Below are positions 55,644 through 64,000 of a stretch of 64,000 nucleotides of DNA, piece by piece. Source of the DNA: Halobacterium hubeiense. GTDB lineage: Archaea; Halobacteriota; Halobacteria; Halobacteriales; Halobacteriaceae. Under the pieces are notes generated by a model. It had not been told where the DNA came from and ran no database searches. It saw nothing but the letters and a program-made list of their open reading frames with translations. Position 1 is the first letter of the stretch, and every line of letters starts with the position of its first letter. The stretch lies in assembly GCF_001488575.1 (NCBI RefSeq), contig NZ_LN831302.1, forward strand, positions 1,860,001-1,924,000, given 5' to 3'. The position numbers and the translations under genes were made by a program.

Positions 55644-55928
55644 TCAGTTGATGTGGCCTTCTTCGCGGAGCTGGTCGGCGTCCTGCTCGTCGTAGCGCCA
55701 CTCGATGTTGGCCTTCTCGTCCTGCCAGTCCCACGGCTCGACGAGGACGACGTCGCCCTCGTTGATCCAGGTCCGGTACTTCATTCGGCCGGGGATGCGG
55801 CCCATCCGGTTCTCACCGTCTTCGCACTGCACTCGCACGTGGTTCCCGCCGTTGTGTTCGGTCACGACGGCGAAAAGCTCGTCTCCGTTGGGCATCCGCA
55901 GGTTGCGGCGCCCAGAATCTTCGCTCAC
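55644..55928 (-). CDS. eif1A: Translation initiation factor aIF1A
   Basis: 94 residues from a GTG. OB-fold phrases: [65 protein letters not shown] in outline, matching the whole family. It promotes start-codon selection with aIF1 and aIF2. The TATA box GTTTAAAT lies exactly 27 nt upstream, so the mRNA begins at the GTG. Confidence 0.94.
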   Translation of the reverse strand: MSEDSGRRNLRMPNGDELFAVVTEHNGGNHVRVQCEDGENRMGRIPGRMKYRTWINEGDVVLVEPWDWQDEKANIEWRYDEQDADQLREEGHIN

Positions 55929-55950
55929 AACTTACGTAGCCGTCCGAGAC

Positions 55951-55958
55951 GTTTAAAT
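55951..55958 (-). promoter_or_regulatory. TATA box for aIF1A
   Basis: GTTTAAAT on + (ATTTAAAC on minus), centred 27 nt from the GTG start at 55928: a leaderless promoter. The rest of the 55929-56118 gap shows nothing further. Confidence 0.6.
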
Positions 55959-56118
55959 CAACGGGAAGGCGTGGTACCACGCCGCACGCGACCGGGGTTC
56001 TCGCGGCGGTCGAAATACAGAAACGTCCCAACTGCGAGCATCGAAACGAGATCGTGCTCCCGGAGCCACCAGCCGCCACGTCCGCGAACCGCTCGCGTCG
56101 GCCGGAGGTCACTGGCTG

Positions 56119-57078
56119 ATGGTCGACGTCGCCGGCATCTTCCTCGGTGCGGTCGGGCCGACGGTCGCCATCGCGGCCGTCGGCTACGTGCTCGCGACGT
56201 TCCGCGACGTCGACCCGCAGCCGCTGAACACCGTGGTCGTCTACGTGCTCGCGCCCGCGCTGGTCTTCCACAGTCTCGCGGGTTCGACGCTCGCAGCCTC
56301 GACGCTCCAGTGGCTGACCCTCGCCATCGTCGCGTTCACGCTCGCGATGTGGCTGGTCGCGGAGGTCGGTGGCCGCGTCGTCGGCGAGCGCGAGCCCATC
56401 CTGAGCGCGCTCGTGCTCGTCGCGATGTTCACGAACTCCGGGAACCTCGGCATCCCCGTCTCGGACTTCGCGTTCGGCGAGGTCGGCCGGCAGACCGCGG
56501 TCGTGTTCCTCTCCGTGCAGTCCGTGCTGATGTACACCGTCGGCGTCTACGCCGCCTCCCGGAGCGGCGGCTCCGCGGGACTGGTCGGCGTCCGGCGCGT
56601 GTTCCGCCTGCCGCTGGTGTACGCCGTCGTCGCGGCGCTCGCGGCGCGCGCGCTCGGCGTCGTCCCGCCGGCCGCCAGCACGAGCATGGAGACGCTGCGG
56701 CTCGTCGGGGACGCCTCCATCCCCGTGATGTTGCTCGTGCTCGGCATCCAAATCGCGCGCACCGACACGGGCGCGGCGGTGTCGCGGACGTGGCCCGCGA
56801 CCGTCCTCAAGCTCGGGGTCGCGCCGCTGGTCGGGCTCGCCGTCGCGCTCGCCGTCCCGTTCGGCGACGTGACGGTCGCGCGCGTGTTCGTCCTCGAAGC
56901 CGCGATGCCCGCCGCCGTGACGCCGGTCATCCTCGTCGGCGAGTTCGCCGCCGGCGCGCGCTCCGACGGCGTCTCCGTCCCCGAGTACGTCTCGACGTGC
57001 GTGCTCGTCACGACGCTGCTCGGCATTCCCGTGTTGACGGGACTCATCGCACTCTTGCGCTCGGGCGTCGTGCTCTAG
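56119..57078 (+). CDS. AEC family transporter (auxin efflux carrier type)
   Basis: 319 residues, about ten membrane segments in two halves. Helix-break phrases: MFTNSGNLGIPVSDFAFGE and AAMPAAVTPVILVGEFA, characteristic of bacterial/archaeal AEC transporters. It probably exports or takes up a small organic acid; substrate unknown. It overlaps the convergent SMR gene by 4 nt. Confidence 0.88.
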   Translation: MVDVAGIFLGAVGPTVAIAAVGYVLATFRDVDPQPLNTVVVYVLAPALVFHSLAGSTLAASTLQWLTLAIVAFTLAMWLVAEVGGRVVGEREPILSALVLVAMFTNSGNLGIPVSDFAFGEVGRQTAVVFLSVQSVLMYTVGVYAASRSGGSAGLVGVRRVFRLPLVYAVVAALAARALGVVPPAASTSMETLRLVGDASIPVMLLVLGIQIARTDTGAAVSRTWPATVLKLGVAPLVGLAVALAVPFGDVTVARVFVLEAAMPAAVTPVILVGEFAAGARSDGVSVPEYVSTCVLVTTLLGIPVLTGLIALLRSGVVL

Positions 57079-57404
57079 GCGTGGCCGCTGCTCGTGACTT
57101 GTAGGCCCGCGATGCCGACGACCACGAGCGCGATGCAGCCCGCGCGCACCGCCGACACCGGCTCGTCGAAGAGGTAGACGCCCAGAATCGCGGTCGAGAC
57201 TGCGCCGATGCCCGTCCAGACGGCGTACGCGGTCCCGACCGGAATCTGCTCGACCGCGCGCGACAGCAGGAACACCGAGACGCCCATCGCGGCCAGCGTC
57301 GCGGCCGACGGCAGCGGCTCCGTGAAGCCGTCCGTGTACGCCAGTCCGATTGCCCAAACGGTCTCGAACAGCCCGGCGACCAGCAACACCAGCCACGGCG
57401 ACAT
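57075..57404 (-). CDS. SMR-family efflux protein, Gdx (SugE)-type
   Basis: 109 residues from ATG 57404, four membrane segments. Essential Glu14 lies in GLFETVWAIGLAYTDGFT; the WAIGLxYTDGFT pattern resembles the guanidinium exporters (Gdx/SugE) more than EmrE. Second helix VFLLSRAVEQIPVGTAYAVWTGIGAV is standard. A small cation export function is likely. Confidence 0.87.
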   Translation of the reverse strand: MSPWLVLLVAGLFETVWAIGLAYTDGFTEPLPSAATLAAMGVSVFLLSRAVEQIPVGTAYAVWTGIGAVSTAILGVYLFDEPVSAVRAGCIALVVVGIAGLQVTSSGHA

Positions 57405-57453
57405 GGCCGGAGTGTCGGCGGTCGCCGCCCTCAACGTGTCGGTTCCGGGGCCG

Positions 57454-58644
57454 TCAGTTCGTCGTGACGATTTCCACGACGTCCCGCGGGTCCAGTTCGT
57501 GGTCGGCCGCAATCTGGCGGTTCGCGCGGCAGTCCTTGGCGTGCAGGAAGCCGTCGCCGACGTCGCTGTGGACGTGGTACGCGAAGTCCTCGGCGGTCGC
57601 GCCCTCCGGCAGCAGGAAGACGTCCGGGAGGACGCGGCCGTCGGTCGTCCCGAGGCCGTTCGCCGACCCCGGGAAGACGGGGACGACGCCGAGTTCGTCG
57701 AACAGCGCGGCCTCCAGGGCCTGCTGGACGCCCGTGCCGCCGAACTCCCCGAGGAACTCCCGGATGGACTCGAGTCCGGCGGCCTGCTCGTCGCCGACCT
57801 CGCCCGTGATTTCGAAGTCGTCGCTCCCGGGGAGGTAGTCGACGACGCCGCTCTCGCTGGCCTGCTTGAGCGCCTTCTCGGCGTGCGCGCTCGTCGGCAC
57901 GAACGTCAGGTGGTCGTAGTCGGGGTCGTCGGTGATGGTCTCCCAGTTTTCCTGCGCCTCGGGGGTGTCCATCTTGTTCGCGGCGACGACCATCGGCTTC
58001 GTGCGCTTGCGAATCTCGCGGGCGAGCTCCATCCGGTCCTCGTCGTCCCACATCGCGGGGTCGAGTTCGAGGCCGAGCGCGAGGATGACCTGCTTGATTT
58101 CCTCGTCGGTGGTGCGGAACGCGCTCATCTGCTCGGCGAGCGCCTCCTCGAGGTCGGTGTCGCCGGCGTGCTGCCCCTCGAAGCGCTCGATGCCCTTCTC
58201 TAAGATGTCGAGGTACCACTGGTCGAGCTCGTCTTCGAGGAAGTCGATGTCCTTCCGGGGGTCGTGGCCCTCCGTCGTCTCGCCCTCCATGTCCGTCGTC
58301 CCGGAGAAGTCCACGACGTGGACGAGCACGTCCGCCTCGTTGAGGTCCGTGAGGAACTGGTTGCCGAGGCCGGCGCCCTCGTGAGCGCCCGGGATGAGTC
58401 CCGCCACGTCCACGAGCTTCGTCGGCACGAACCGCGTGCCGTCCTCGCAGTAGCCCGTCGAGGGCGTGCAGGTCTCGTCGAACTCGGGTGCCGCGCAGTC
58501 CACGCGCACGTACGCCTCGCCGACCGCCGGGTCGATTGTCGTGAACGGGTACGCGCCCTCCGGCACGTCGTTCATCGTCGCCGCGTTGAAGAACGTGGAC
58601 TTCCCCACAGAGGGCTTGCCCACGAGCCCAATCCGATAACTCAT
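57454..58644 (-). CDS. ychF: YchF/OBG-family GTPase
   Basis: 396 residues from ATG 58644. G1 GLVGKPSVGKST, G3 LVDVAGLIPGAHEGAGLG, G4 AANKMD, and a C-terminal TGS domain (LLPEGATAEDFAYHVHSDVGDGFLHAKDCRAN in outline). YchF proteins bind ATP or GTP and associate with ribosomes. The ATG is preceded by a divergent 117-nt gap to the cupin gene. Confidence 0.92.
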   Translation of the reverse strand: MSYRIGLVGKPSVGKSTFFNAATMNDVPEGAYPFTTIDPAVGEAYVRVDCAAPEFDETCTPSTGYCEDGTRFVPTKLVDVAGLIPGAHEGAGLGNQFLTDLNEADVLVHVVDFSGTTDMEGETTEGHDPRKDIDFLEDELDQWYLDILEKGIERFEGQHAGDTDLEEALAEQMSAFRTTDEEIKQVILALGLELDPAMWDDEDRMELAREIRKRTKPMVVAANKMDTPEAQENWETITDDPDYDHLTFVPTSAHAEKALKQASESGVVDYLPGSDDFEITGEVGDEQAAGLESIREFLGEFGGTGVQQALEAALFDELGVVPVFPGSANGLGTTDGRVLPDVFLLPEGATAEDFAYHVHSDVGDGFLHAKDCRANRQIAADHELDPRDVVEIVTTN

Positions 58645-58761
58645 TACCAGAGACAGGAGACCGCCGTACAAACGGGTTGCGTCCCCGCTACGGTCTGTGA
58701 GTCGGTCGCACGCGTCCGCCGGCGCCGAAGGCCTTTCGGCGTCCGGCACCCACGACCGGGC

Positions 58762-59136
58762 ATGGAAGCTCGCTCGCTCGCCGAGGCGTTCGCGTCGTTC
58801 GAGGAGACGTGGGAGCCCCGCGTGCTCGCGGAACTGAACGACCAACAGGTCAAGGTCGCGCGGCTGGACGGCGAGTTCGTCTGGCACGCCCACGAGGACG
58901 CCGACGAACTGTTCTACGTCGTCGACGGCGACCTCACCATCGAGTACCGCGACGACGACCGCGAGGACGCGGTCCACCTCGGTCCCGGTGACCTGACGGT
59001 CGCACCCGCGGGCGTCGAACACCGCCCGGTCGCCCACGAGGAGACGAAAGTCGTGCTGTTCGAGCCGGCCGGGACGAAGAATACGGGCGACGCCGACGAC
59101 AGCGAGCGCACGGTCGAGGAACTGGAACGGCTCTAG
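58762..59136 (+). CDS. Cupin domain protein
   Basis: 124 residues. Cupin motif 1: FVWHAHEDADELFYVVDGDLTIEY (two His, Glu), motif 2: LGPGDLTVAPAGVEHRPVAHE (His). Metal-binding residues are conserved, so it could be an enzyme or a sensor. C-terminal acidic tail. Function unknown. Confidence 0.85.
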   Translation: MEARSLAEAFASFEETWEPRVLAELNDQQVKVARLDGEFVWHAHEDADELFYVVDGDLTIEYRDDDREDAVHLGPGDLTVAPAGVEHRPVAHEETKVVLFEPAGTKNTGDADDSERTVEELERL

Positions 59137-59303
59137 ATGCCACCGCGGCGCGGTCCCATAGCGTGCCGGTCGTCCGCCGCACCCCAAGTGTTTGCTCGGA
59201 GCGGCGGTGGCGAGACCTCCGGACAGCACGGCGCTGGACGCGGTCTGCCGGCAAACTCGGTCGAATCACAACGCTTCTATGGACTCCCCGACTATGGAAC
59301 GTA

Positions 59304-59912
59304 ATGGCTGACTGCGAGTACTGCGACGCGTCCTTCGACAGCGAGGACGCGTACTTGGACCACCTCGACGCCGAACACTCCGCGGAGCTCGGCCGCATCG
59401 ACCGTCGGCGCGTCGAGTCCCGGAGCAGCGACGAGGACACCGGCGTCGCCACGGGTACGCTCGCCCTCGGCGGCATCCTCGTCGTGCTCGTCGTCGCTGT
59501 CGGTGCCTTCACCCTCCTGCAGTCGGGTGGCTCGGGCGGCAGCGTCGACGCCGAACAGCAACCGAGCGCCGTCGGCAGCGTCCACTTCCACGGGACGATC
59601 GAGATGGTCGTCGACGGCCAACAGGTCGACTTCAGTCAGGGGCAGTACCAGCTCCAGGCCGACGCGTTCCACTTCGAGAACGGTGGCGGGACTCAGTGGC
59701 ACGGGCACGCGCAGGGCGTCACACTCGAATACGCGATGGGGACACTCGACATCGGCGTCACCGAGTCGTCGGTCACCTACCAGGGAACGACCTACCGAGA
59801 CAGCGACGCCAACACGTCGGTCACGGTGACCGTCGACGGCCAGCCGGTCACACCCAGCGAGTACGTGCTCGAAGAAGGCGACGAGATCCGGATAGTCGTC
59901 GAGCAGTCCTGA
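59304..59912 (+). CDS. Membrane-anchored protein with N-terminal C2H2 zinc finger and histidine-rich exterior domain
   Basis: 202 residues from ATG 59304. The N-terminus has C4-x2-C7-x12-H20-x4-H25 (CEYCDASFDS...LDHLDAEH), a classic zinc finger. One membrane segment follows (about 49-72, TGTLALGGILVVLVVAVGAF) and then a beta-rich domain with His phrases SVHFHGTIEMVV, ADAFHFENGGG and TQWHGHAQGVTLEY, plus YRDSDANTSVTVTVDG. I infer the finger faces the cytoplasm and the histidine-rich domain the outside, perhaps binding metal. No established family recognised. Confidence 0.75.
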   Translation: MADCEYCDASFDSEDAYLDHLDAEHSAELGRIDRRRVESRSSDEDTGVATGTLALGGILVVLVVAVGAFTLLQSGGSGGSVDAEQQPSAVGSVHFHGTIEMVVDGQQVDFSQGQYQLQADAFHFENGGGTQWHGHAQGVTLEYAMGTLDIGVTESSVTYQGTTYRDSDANTSVTVTVDGQPVTPSEYVLEEGDEIRIVVEQS

Positions 59913-60052
59913 GCCGGCTATCATTCGCGCTCGGGGCGTGGCGGCGTCCCACCGTCGACCGCGTCGGCCCCGGCTGTTTTCCCGTTCGAGTGTCTCCAGC
60001 CGACCGATGCGTACTGTGTCAGACCGACCGCCCGTAGCCCGCGCCCGGTAGC

Positions 60053-60964
60053 GTGCTCGCGGCACTGCTCACGCTGCTGGCGGGCGTCGCGACGCTCGTC
60101 TACGGCGGCGACCGCGTCGTGGACGGCGCGAGCGCGCTCGCCCGCCACGCCGGCGTCTCGACCTTCTTCGTCGGCGTCACCGTCGTCGCCGTCGGGAGTT
60201 CCGTCCCCGAAATCGCGACGTCGCTGTACGCGGCGGCGTACGGCTCCGGCGACCTCGTGGTCGGCCACATCGTCGGGTCCGCGACCTCCCAGATTACGCT
60301 CGGCGTGGGCATCCTCTCGCTGGCGGCGCCGCTGTCGGTCGCCCGCGAGAAGACCCGCGTCTACGGCGGCGGGATGCTCGCGGCGATGGCGGTGATGGCG
60401 GTCGCGCTCCAGTCCGGCACCGTCACACGCGTGCAGGGCGCGCTGATGGTGCTGGCGTACGTGGGCTTTCTCGCCGTGCTCGCGGAGTACGAGGACTACG
60501 CCGAGCACGTCTCCGACTCCGAGTTGTCGCTCCGGCGTGCGGCGGGCTACGTCCTGTTGGGCGTCGCGCTGGTGGTCGTCGGCGGCCACCTCCTCGTGAC
60601 CGGCGGCCAGCGTCTCGCGGTCAGCCTCGGCGTGCCGAGCTACCTCGTCGGCCTCGTCACGGGACTGGGGACGACCGCGCCCGAAATCGCGGTGGCGCTG
60701 GTCGCCGTCCGCCGCGACCGCACCGGCATCGCGGTGGGGACGCTGCTGGGCTCGAACATCACGGACCCGCTGTTCTCGCTGGGCGTCGGCGCCGCGCTCG
60801 CGGGCGTCACCGTCACCGGCGTCGACGGCGTCCTCACCTCTGTCGGGTACATGATTCTCGCGAGCGCGCTCGTGCTCGCGGTCGTCTACGCGCGCCGGCC
60901 CGTGGGCCGCGCGGGGTCGCTCGCGTGTCTCGTGCTGTACGTCCCGACGTTCTTCCTCGGGTAG
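60053..60964 (+). CDS. Na+/Ca2+ (CaCA) antiporter
   Basis: 303 residues from a GTG, ten membrane segments. Two alpha repeats: FVGVTVVAVGSSVPEIATSL with GHIVGSATSQITLGVG, and LVGLVTGLGTTAPEIAVAL with GTLLGSNITDPLFSLG. The two PE glutamates and the asparagine/threonine positions that bind cations are present. It exports Ca2+ or related cations in exchange for Na+ or H+. Confidence 0.9.
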   Translation: MLAALLTLLAGVATLVYGGDRVVDGASALARHAGVSTFFVGVTVVAVGSSVPEIATSLYAAAYGSGDLVVGHIVGSATSQITLGVGILSLAAPLSVAREKTRVYGGGMLAAMAVMAVALQSGTVTRVQGALMVLAYVGFLAVLAEYEDYAEHVSDSELSLRRAAGYVLLGVALVVVGGHLLVTGGQRLAVSLGVPSYLVGLVTGLGTTAPEIAVALVAVRRDRTGIAVGTLLGSNITDPLFSLGVGAALAGVTVTGVDGVLTSVGYMILASALVLAVVYARRPVGRAGSLACLVLYVPTFFLG

Positions 60965-61005
60965 CGGCGGGTAGGCTTACGGTGGTGGCCCGACCACCAG
61001 CGCGT

Positions 61006-62331
61006 ATGCGACGAGTCGTCATCGTGGGCGCGGCGGGACGGGACTTCCACGACTTCCTGACGGTCTTCCGCGACAGCCCCGACCACCGCGTCGTCGCGTT
61101 CACCGCGGCGCCCGGGCAGAACCTCGGCGAGACGGGCGACCACACCGCCGCCTTCCCCGCGGAACTGGCGGGCCCCGACCACCCGGACGGCATCCCAATC
61201 GTCCCCGAGTCCGAACTCGAAGCCGCAATCGACGAGCACGGCGCCGACGAGGTCGTCTTCTCGTACTCCGACGTCTCCCACGAGGAGGTGATGCACGTCG
61301 CCTCGCGGGCGCTGGCGGCGGGCGCTGACTTCCGCGTCGTCGGCCCCGACGAGATGCAGTTGGACGCCGGCGTGCCCGTGCTCGCGGTGGACGCGGTGCG
61401 GACGGGCTGCGGGAAGAGTCAGGTGGCGCGGGCGCTGGCGGGCGAACTCCAGTCCCGAGGGTACGACGTGGCGGTCGTGCGCGAGCCGATGCCGTACGGC
61501 GACCTCGCGGAGAAGCGCGTCGAGCGCTTCGCCGACGCGTCGGACCTCGCGGGCCTCACCATCGAGGAGCGCGAGGAGTACGAGCAGCACGTCGAGCGCG
61601 GGCACGTCGTCTACGCGGGCGTCGATTACGCCGAAATCGTCGAGCGCGCCAGCGACGAAGCCGACGTCGTCGTGTGGGACGGCGGGAACAACGAACTCCC
61701 GTTCGTGCGTCCGGACCTCCACGTCGTGCTCGCGGACCCCTTGCGCGCGGGCGACGAACTCGCCTTCCACCCCGGGGAGGCGAACCTCCGGGACGCGGAC
61801 GTCGTGGTCGTGAACAAGGAGAACAGCGCCAGCGACGAGCAAATCGAGACGGTCGTGGCGAACGTCCGCGAGGCGAACCCGGACGCCGAGGTGCTCCACG
61901 CGGACTCCGTGGTGAGCGTCCCCGACCCCGACGACGTTCGGGGGAAGGACGCGCTCGTCGTCGAGGACGGGCCGTCGCTCACGCACGGCGGCACGGAGTT
62001 CGGCGCGGGGACGGTCGCCGCCGAGCGCTACGACGCCACCCGGCTGGACCCGCGCGGGCACGCGGTGGGCTCTATCGCCGACACCCTCCGGAAGTACGAC
62101 CACCTCGACCGGCTGCTGCCCGCGATGGGGTACACCGACGAGCAGATTGCGGACCTCGAAGCCACCATCCGAAACGTCGATCCCGAGGTCGTCGTCGCGG
62201 GGACGCCGCACTCGCTGGCGGACCTCGTGGACGTGGACGCACCAATCGTGGACGTGTCCTACCGCGTGGCGTTCCGCGACACCACGGTCGGGGAGTTCCT
62301 CGACGTGCACGCCGACGACCTCGGGCTCTGA
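61006..62331 (+). CDS. Cyclic 2,3-diphosphoglycerate synthetase-like P-loop protein
   Basis: 441 residues from ATG 61006. VIVGAAGRDFHDFLTVFRD, then FTAAPGQNL and YSDVSHEEVM. The P-loop is VDAVRTGCGKSQVARAL (about 130), followed by ADVVVWDGGNNELPFVRPDLHVVLADPLRAG and VNKENSAS. This matches cyclic-DPG synthetase (CpgS) of hyperthermophiles and a large related family in haloarchaea with unproven product. A switch of function is possible; see finding. Confidence 0.82.
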   Translation: MRRVVIVGAAGRDFHDFLTVFRDSPDHRVVAFTAAPGQNLGETGDHTAAFPAELAGPDHPDGIPIVPESELEAAIDEHGADEVVFSYSDVSHEEVMHVASRALAAGADFRVVGPDEMQLDAGVPVLAVDAVRTGCGKSQVARALAGELQSRGYDVAVVREPMPYGDLAEKRVERFADASDLAGLTIEEREEYEQHVERGHVVYAGVDYAEIVERASDEADVVVWDGGNNELPFVRPDLHVVLADPLRAGDELAFHPGEANLRDADVVVVNKENSASDEQIETVVANVREANPDAEVLHADSVVSVPDPDDVRGKDALVVEDGPSLTHGGTEFGAGTVAAERYDATRLDPRGHAVGSIADTLRKYDHLDRLLPAMGYTDEQIADLEATIRNVDPEVVVAGTPHSLADLVDVDAPIVDVSYRVAFRDTTVGEFLDVHADDLGL

Positions 62332-62373
62332 GCCATCCGGGAGCTTTACGCTCGCCCGCGCCGTCGTCCCGGT

Positions 62374-63042
62374 ATGACAACTGTAGTCGTCACGGGTGCG
62401 ACCGGCGGCCTCGGCGAAGCGGTCGCGCGGGCGTTCGCCGACGAGGGCGCGACGGTCGTGCTCGCGGGCCGGGACCGGGACGCGCTCGGCGAACTCGCGG
62501 ACGAACTCGGCGGCGAGTTCCTGCGGGCGGACGTCCGCGACGAGTACGAGCTCGAACGCCTCATGGAGCGGGCGTCGAAGGCCGGCGACGCCTCCGGCAT
62601 CGACGTCGTGGTTCCCTGCGCGGCGGTCTACCACGGGCCGGCGGGCGAGACGCCGCTCCCCGAGGAGTCCTACAGCGCGTTCGACGACACGATGCGGACG
62701 AACGCCCGGAGCGTGTTCGCGGCCGTCCGCGAGGCGCTCCCACATATGGACGAGACGGGGCGCGTGGTGATTCCGACCGGGAGCGTCGCCCGCGACTCGG
62801 ACCCCGGGTTCGGAGCGTACGCCGTCTCGAAGGCCGCCGTGGAGGGAATCGCGCGGCAGTTCGCGGCGGACTGCGAGCAGGCGGTCGGCTGCGTGGACCC
62901 GGGTGCCGTCGACACCGCGCTCCACGGGATGGGCGGCCGCGACCCCGACGAGGTCGCGGGGCTGTTCACGTGGGCGGCCTCGGAGCCGGAGCGACTCGAC
63001 GGCGCGGTGCTGGACCTCGGTGACTGGCGGGCCGCGGATTAG
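62374..63042 (+). CDS. Short-chain dehydrogenase/reductase (SDR)
   Basis: 222 residues. Cofactor motif VVTGATGGLGEAVARA, N-x-A-region replaced by VPCAAVY, catalytic Ser in PTGSVARD, and Tyr-x3-Lys in YAVSKAAVEG. The GRDRDAL after beta2 suggests NADP(H). Substrate unknown. It overlaps the convergent DUF2071 gene by 4 nt. Confidence 0.88.
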   Translation: MTTVVVTGATGGLGEAVARAFADEGATVVLAGRDRDALGELADELGGEFLRADVRDEYELERLMERASKAGDASGIDVVVPCAAVYHGPAGETPLPEESYSAFDDTMRTNARSVFAAVREALPHMDETGRVVIPTGSVARDSDPGFGAYAVSKAAVEGIARQFAADCEQAVGCVDPGAVDTALHGMGGRDPDEVAGLFTWAASEPERLDGAVLDLGDWRAAD

Positions 63043-63722
63043 ACGACGCGCACGCGCTCGGCGGTGACGTCCACGCCCGGGCTGTAGACGAGGTGGGGGA
63101 CGGAGTCGGGCGTCTCGAAGCCGTTCGCCGCGAAGAGGTCGTTCGTTCGGAACGTCGCGTCCGCGTGCGCGAGCCGCCACGGCTCGTGGGCGACCTCGCC
63201 GCAGAACAGCCGCGAGCGACCGGCGGTGTAGAAGCGGTAGCGCTCCAGCAGGAACGCTTCGAGAGTGCCCGGGCTGGCCGTCTCGGTCTCGCCGACCGGC
63301 TCGTAGGTCGCGTCGAAGTCGAGGTCCGGGACGCCGCCGTGCGTGCGGTGGCTCCGGAACTCCACAGCGTCCCCGGTCCGGGTGACGTTCATCTCCGCGC
63401 GGTAGTACGGCAACTGGAACAGCGTGCGCGCGAGGGCGACGCCGAGGCGGTCGTTCGCGTCGAGGTTGAAGAAGTAGATGCCGGGGCCGGCGTCGCCGGT
63501 GACGTACGTGCGGAGGTTGAGTTCGCCGAACGTCCGGCCGATGGACGCGGGAACGTCGAACGGCCGGACGTTCCGCATCACGAACGGGACCGCGGACAGC
63601 CACGCGCGCCCGTCGAACGTGTCCACCTCGACACCGTCGGGGAGCCGGGCGGCGACGACGTCGGGGTCGACCGGCCAGCTCGCGACCAACACGTCCCGCC
63701 ACTCCATCGAGACGACGTCCAT
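63039..63722 (-). CDS. DUF2071 family protein
   Basis: 227 residues from ATG 63722 (an ATG at 63707 gives MEWRDVLVASW, also plausible). Typical DUF2071 phrases: SWPVDPDVVAARLPDGVEVDTFDGRAWLSAVPFVM, LNLRTYVTGDAGPGIYFFNLDA, and YYRAEMNVTRTGD. The fold is related to acetoacetate decarboxylase. Function unknown. Confidence 0.85.
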   Translation of the reverse strand: MDVVSMEWRDVLVASWPVDPDVVAARLPDGVEVDTFDGRAWLSAVPFVMRNVRPFDVPASIGRTFGELNLRTYVTGDAGPGIYFFNLDANDRLGVALARTLFQLPYYRAEMNVTRTGDAVEFRSHRTHGGVPDLDFDATYEPVGETETASPGTLEAFLLERYRFYTAGRSRLFCGEVAHEPWRLAHADATFRTNDLFAANGFETPDSVPHLVYSPGVDVTAERVRVV

Positions 63723-63786
63723 ACCGGCCGTAGGCGGCCGGGGGTCTTCGGCGTGCCGGCCAACCGACACAGTATTAACTCTCCGC

Positions 63787-63798
63787 AATAATTTAATA
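63787..63798 (+). promoter_or_regulatory. AT-rich promoter of the terminal gene
   Basis: TATTAACT...AATAATTTAATAACTG: a very AT-rich stretch at 63772-63800. It can serve the + strand gene starting at 63804 and, on the other strand, DUF2071 (63722), which lies 50-80 nt away. Confidence 0.4.
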
Positions 63799-63803
63799 AC
63801 TGA

Positions 63804-64000
63804 ATGTCTGTCACGCAGTCCGTCGCCGCCGCGAGGTCCCGCACCTCGTGGCTCGGCGCCGTCAGTCTCGTCGCGTTCCTCGCGCTGTCCGCCTACGTCT
63901 TCAGCACCGGCGAAGCCCGGAAGCTACTGGGCATCGCGTGGGTCGCGTTCGCCGCGATGGCCGGCGCCGCCGCAGTCGGCGCGCGCGCCAGCACCGATCA
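63804..64000 (+). CDS. Membrane protein, truncated by window end
   Basis: At least 65 residues, open at the window edge. It begins MSVTQSVAAARSRTSWLGAV and has two hydrophobic segments (LGAVSLVAFLALSAYVF and LLGIAWVAFAAMAGAAAVGA). Nothing more can be said without the remainder. Confidence 0.6.
   Translation, partial: MSVTQSVAAARSRTSWLGAVSLVAFLALSAYVFSTGEARKLLGIAWVAFAAMAGAAAVGARASTD

Overview
The window is GC-rich chromosomal DNA (roughly two thirds or more G+C) from a haloarchaeon, most likely Halobacterium or a close relative. The proteins are acidic and poor in lysine. Secreted proteins carry twin-arginine signals. Many promoters are a TATA-like box about 25-30 nt before the start codon, which implies leaderless mRNAs. 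The most telling marker is a transducer-sensory rhodopsin II pair (46031-49014) whose rhodopsin closely resembles the Halobacterium salinarum protein as I remember it. No rRNA, tRNA, CRISPR array, transposase or phage gene was seen, so this looks like core chromosome.

Layout. 149-2662: exported nuclease fusion. 2868-5337: tungstate ABC transporter tupABC. 5331-6098: methyltransferase. 6213-14367 (minus strand): branched-chain amino acid block leuA, ilvB, ilvN, ilvC, a coupled 78-aa protein, leuC, leuD, leuB, joined by 4-8 nt overlaps, with a leader region before ilvB. 14755-26946: membrane protein, TrkH, PdxS, FNT-USP transporter, DUF1405, an enolase-like protein, a CARF-like regulator, DUF998, isochorismatase, YqcI-like, a winged-helix protein and an SSS symporter with its DUF3311 partner. 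27191-31529: DnaG, DUF92, and two cis-prenyltransferase homologues, one lacking catalytic residues. 31636-35213: siroheme/heme genes (fused AhbA-AhbB, precorrin-2 dehydrogenase, HemA). 35455-39866: PCD, LWR-salt protein, HAD hydrolase and two tandem MoeA proteins, one fused to a binding-protein domain.

39867-40536 is a gene-poor stretch with a striking hairpin array. 40537-45929: Hsp20, UbiB kinase, aminotransferase, aIF5A, agmatinase, Nif3; a second hairpin locus lies at 45001-45131. 46031-49014: HtrII and SRII. 49186-54668: Mqo-like FAD enzyme, small protein, MetE-like enzyme, and a winged-helix/coiled-coil gene interrupted by an in-frame TAG. 54816-64000: cold-shock protein, UspA, aIF1A, AEC and SMR transporters, YchF GTPase, cupin, zinc-finger membrane protein, cation exchanger, cyclic-2,3-DPG synthetase-like protein, SDR, DUF2071 and a truncated membrane protein.

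How genes connect: the tungstate importer and the MoeA pair serve the Mo/W cofactor. The leu/ilv block makes leucine, valine and isoleucine. AhbAB, SirC and HemA feed the siroheme route to heme. aIF5A and agmatinase probably act together in hypusine formation. The observations I rate highest are the short hydrophobic leader ORF plus hairpin before ilvB, the tandem hairpins with a constant GACCNNNGGGA loop and changing stems, the amber-split gene, and the pseudo-enzyme prenyltransferase pair.
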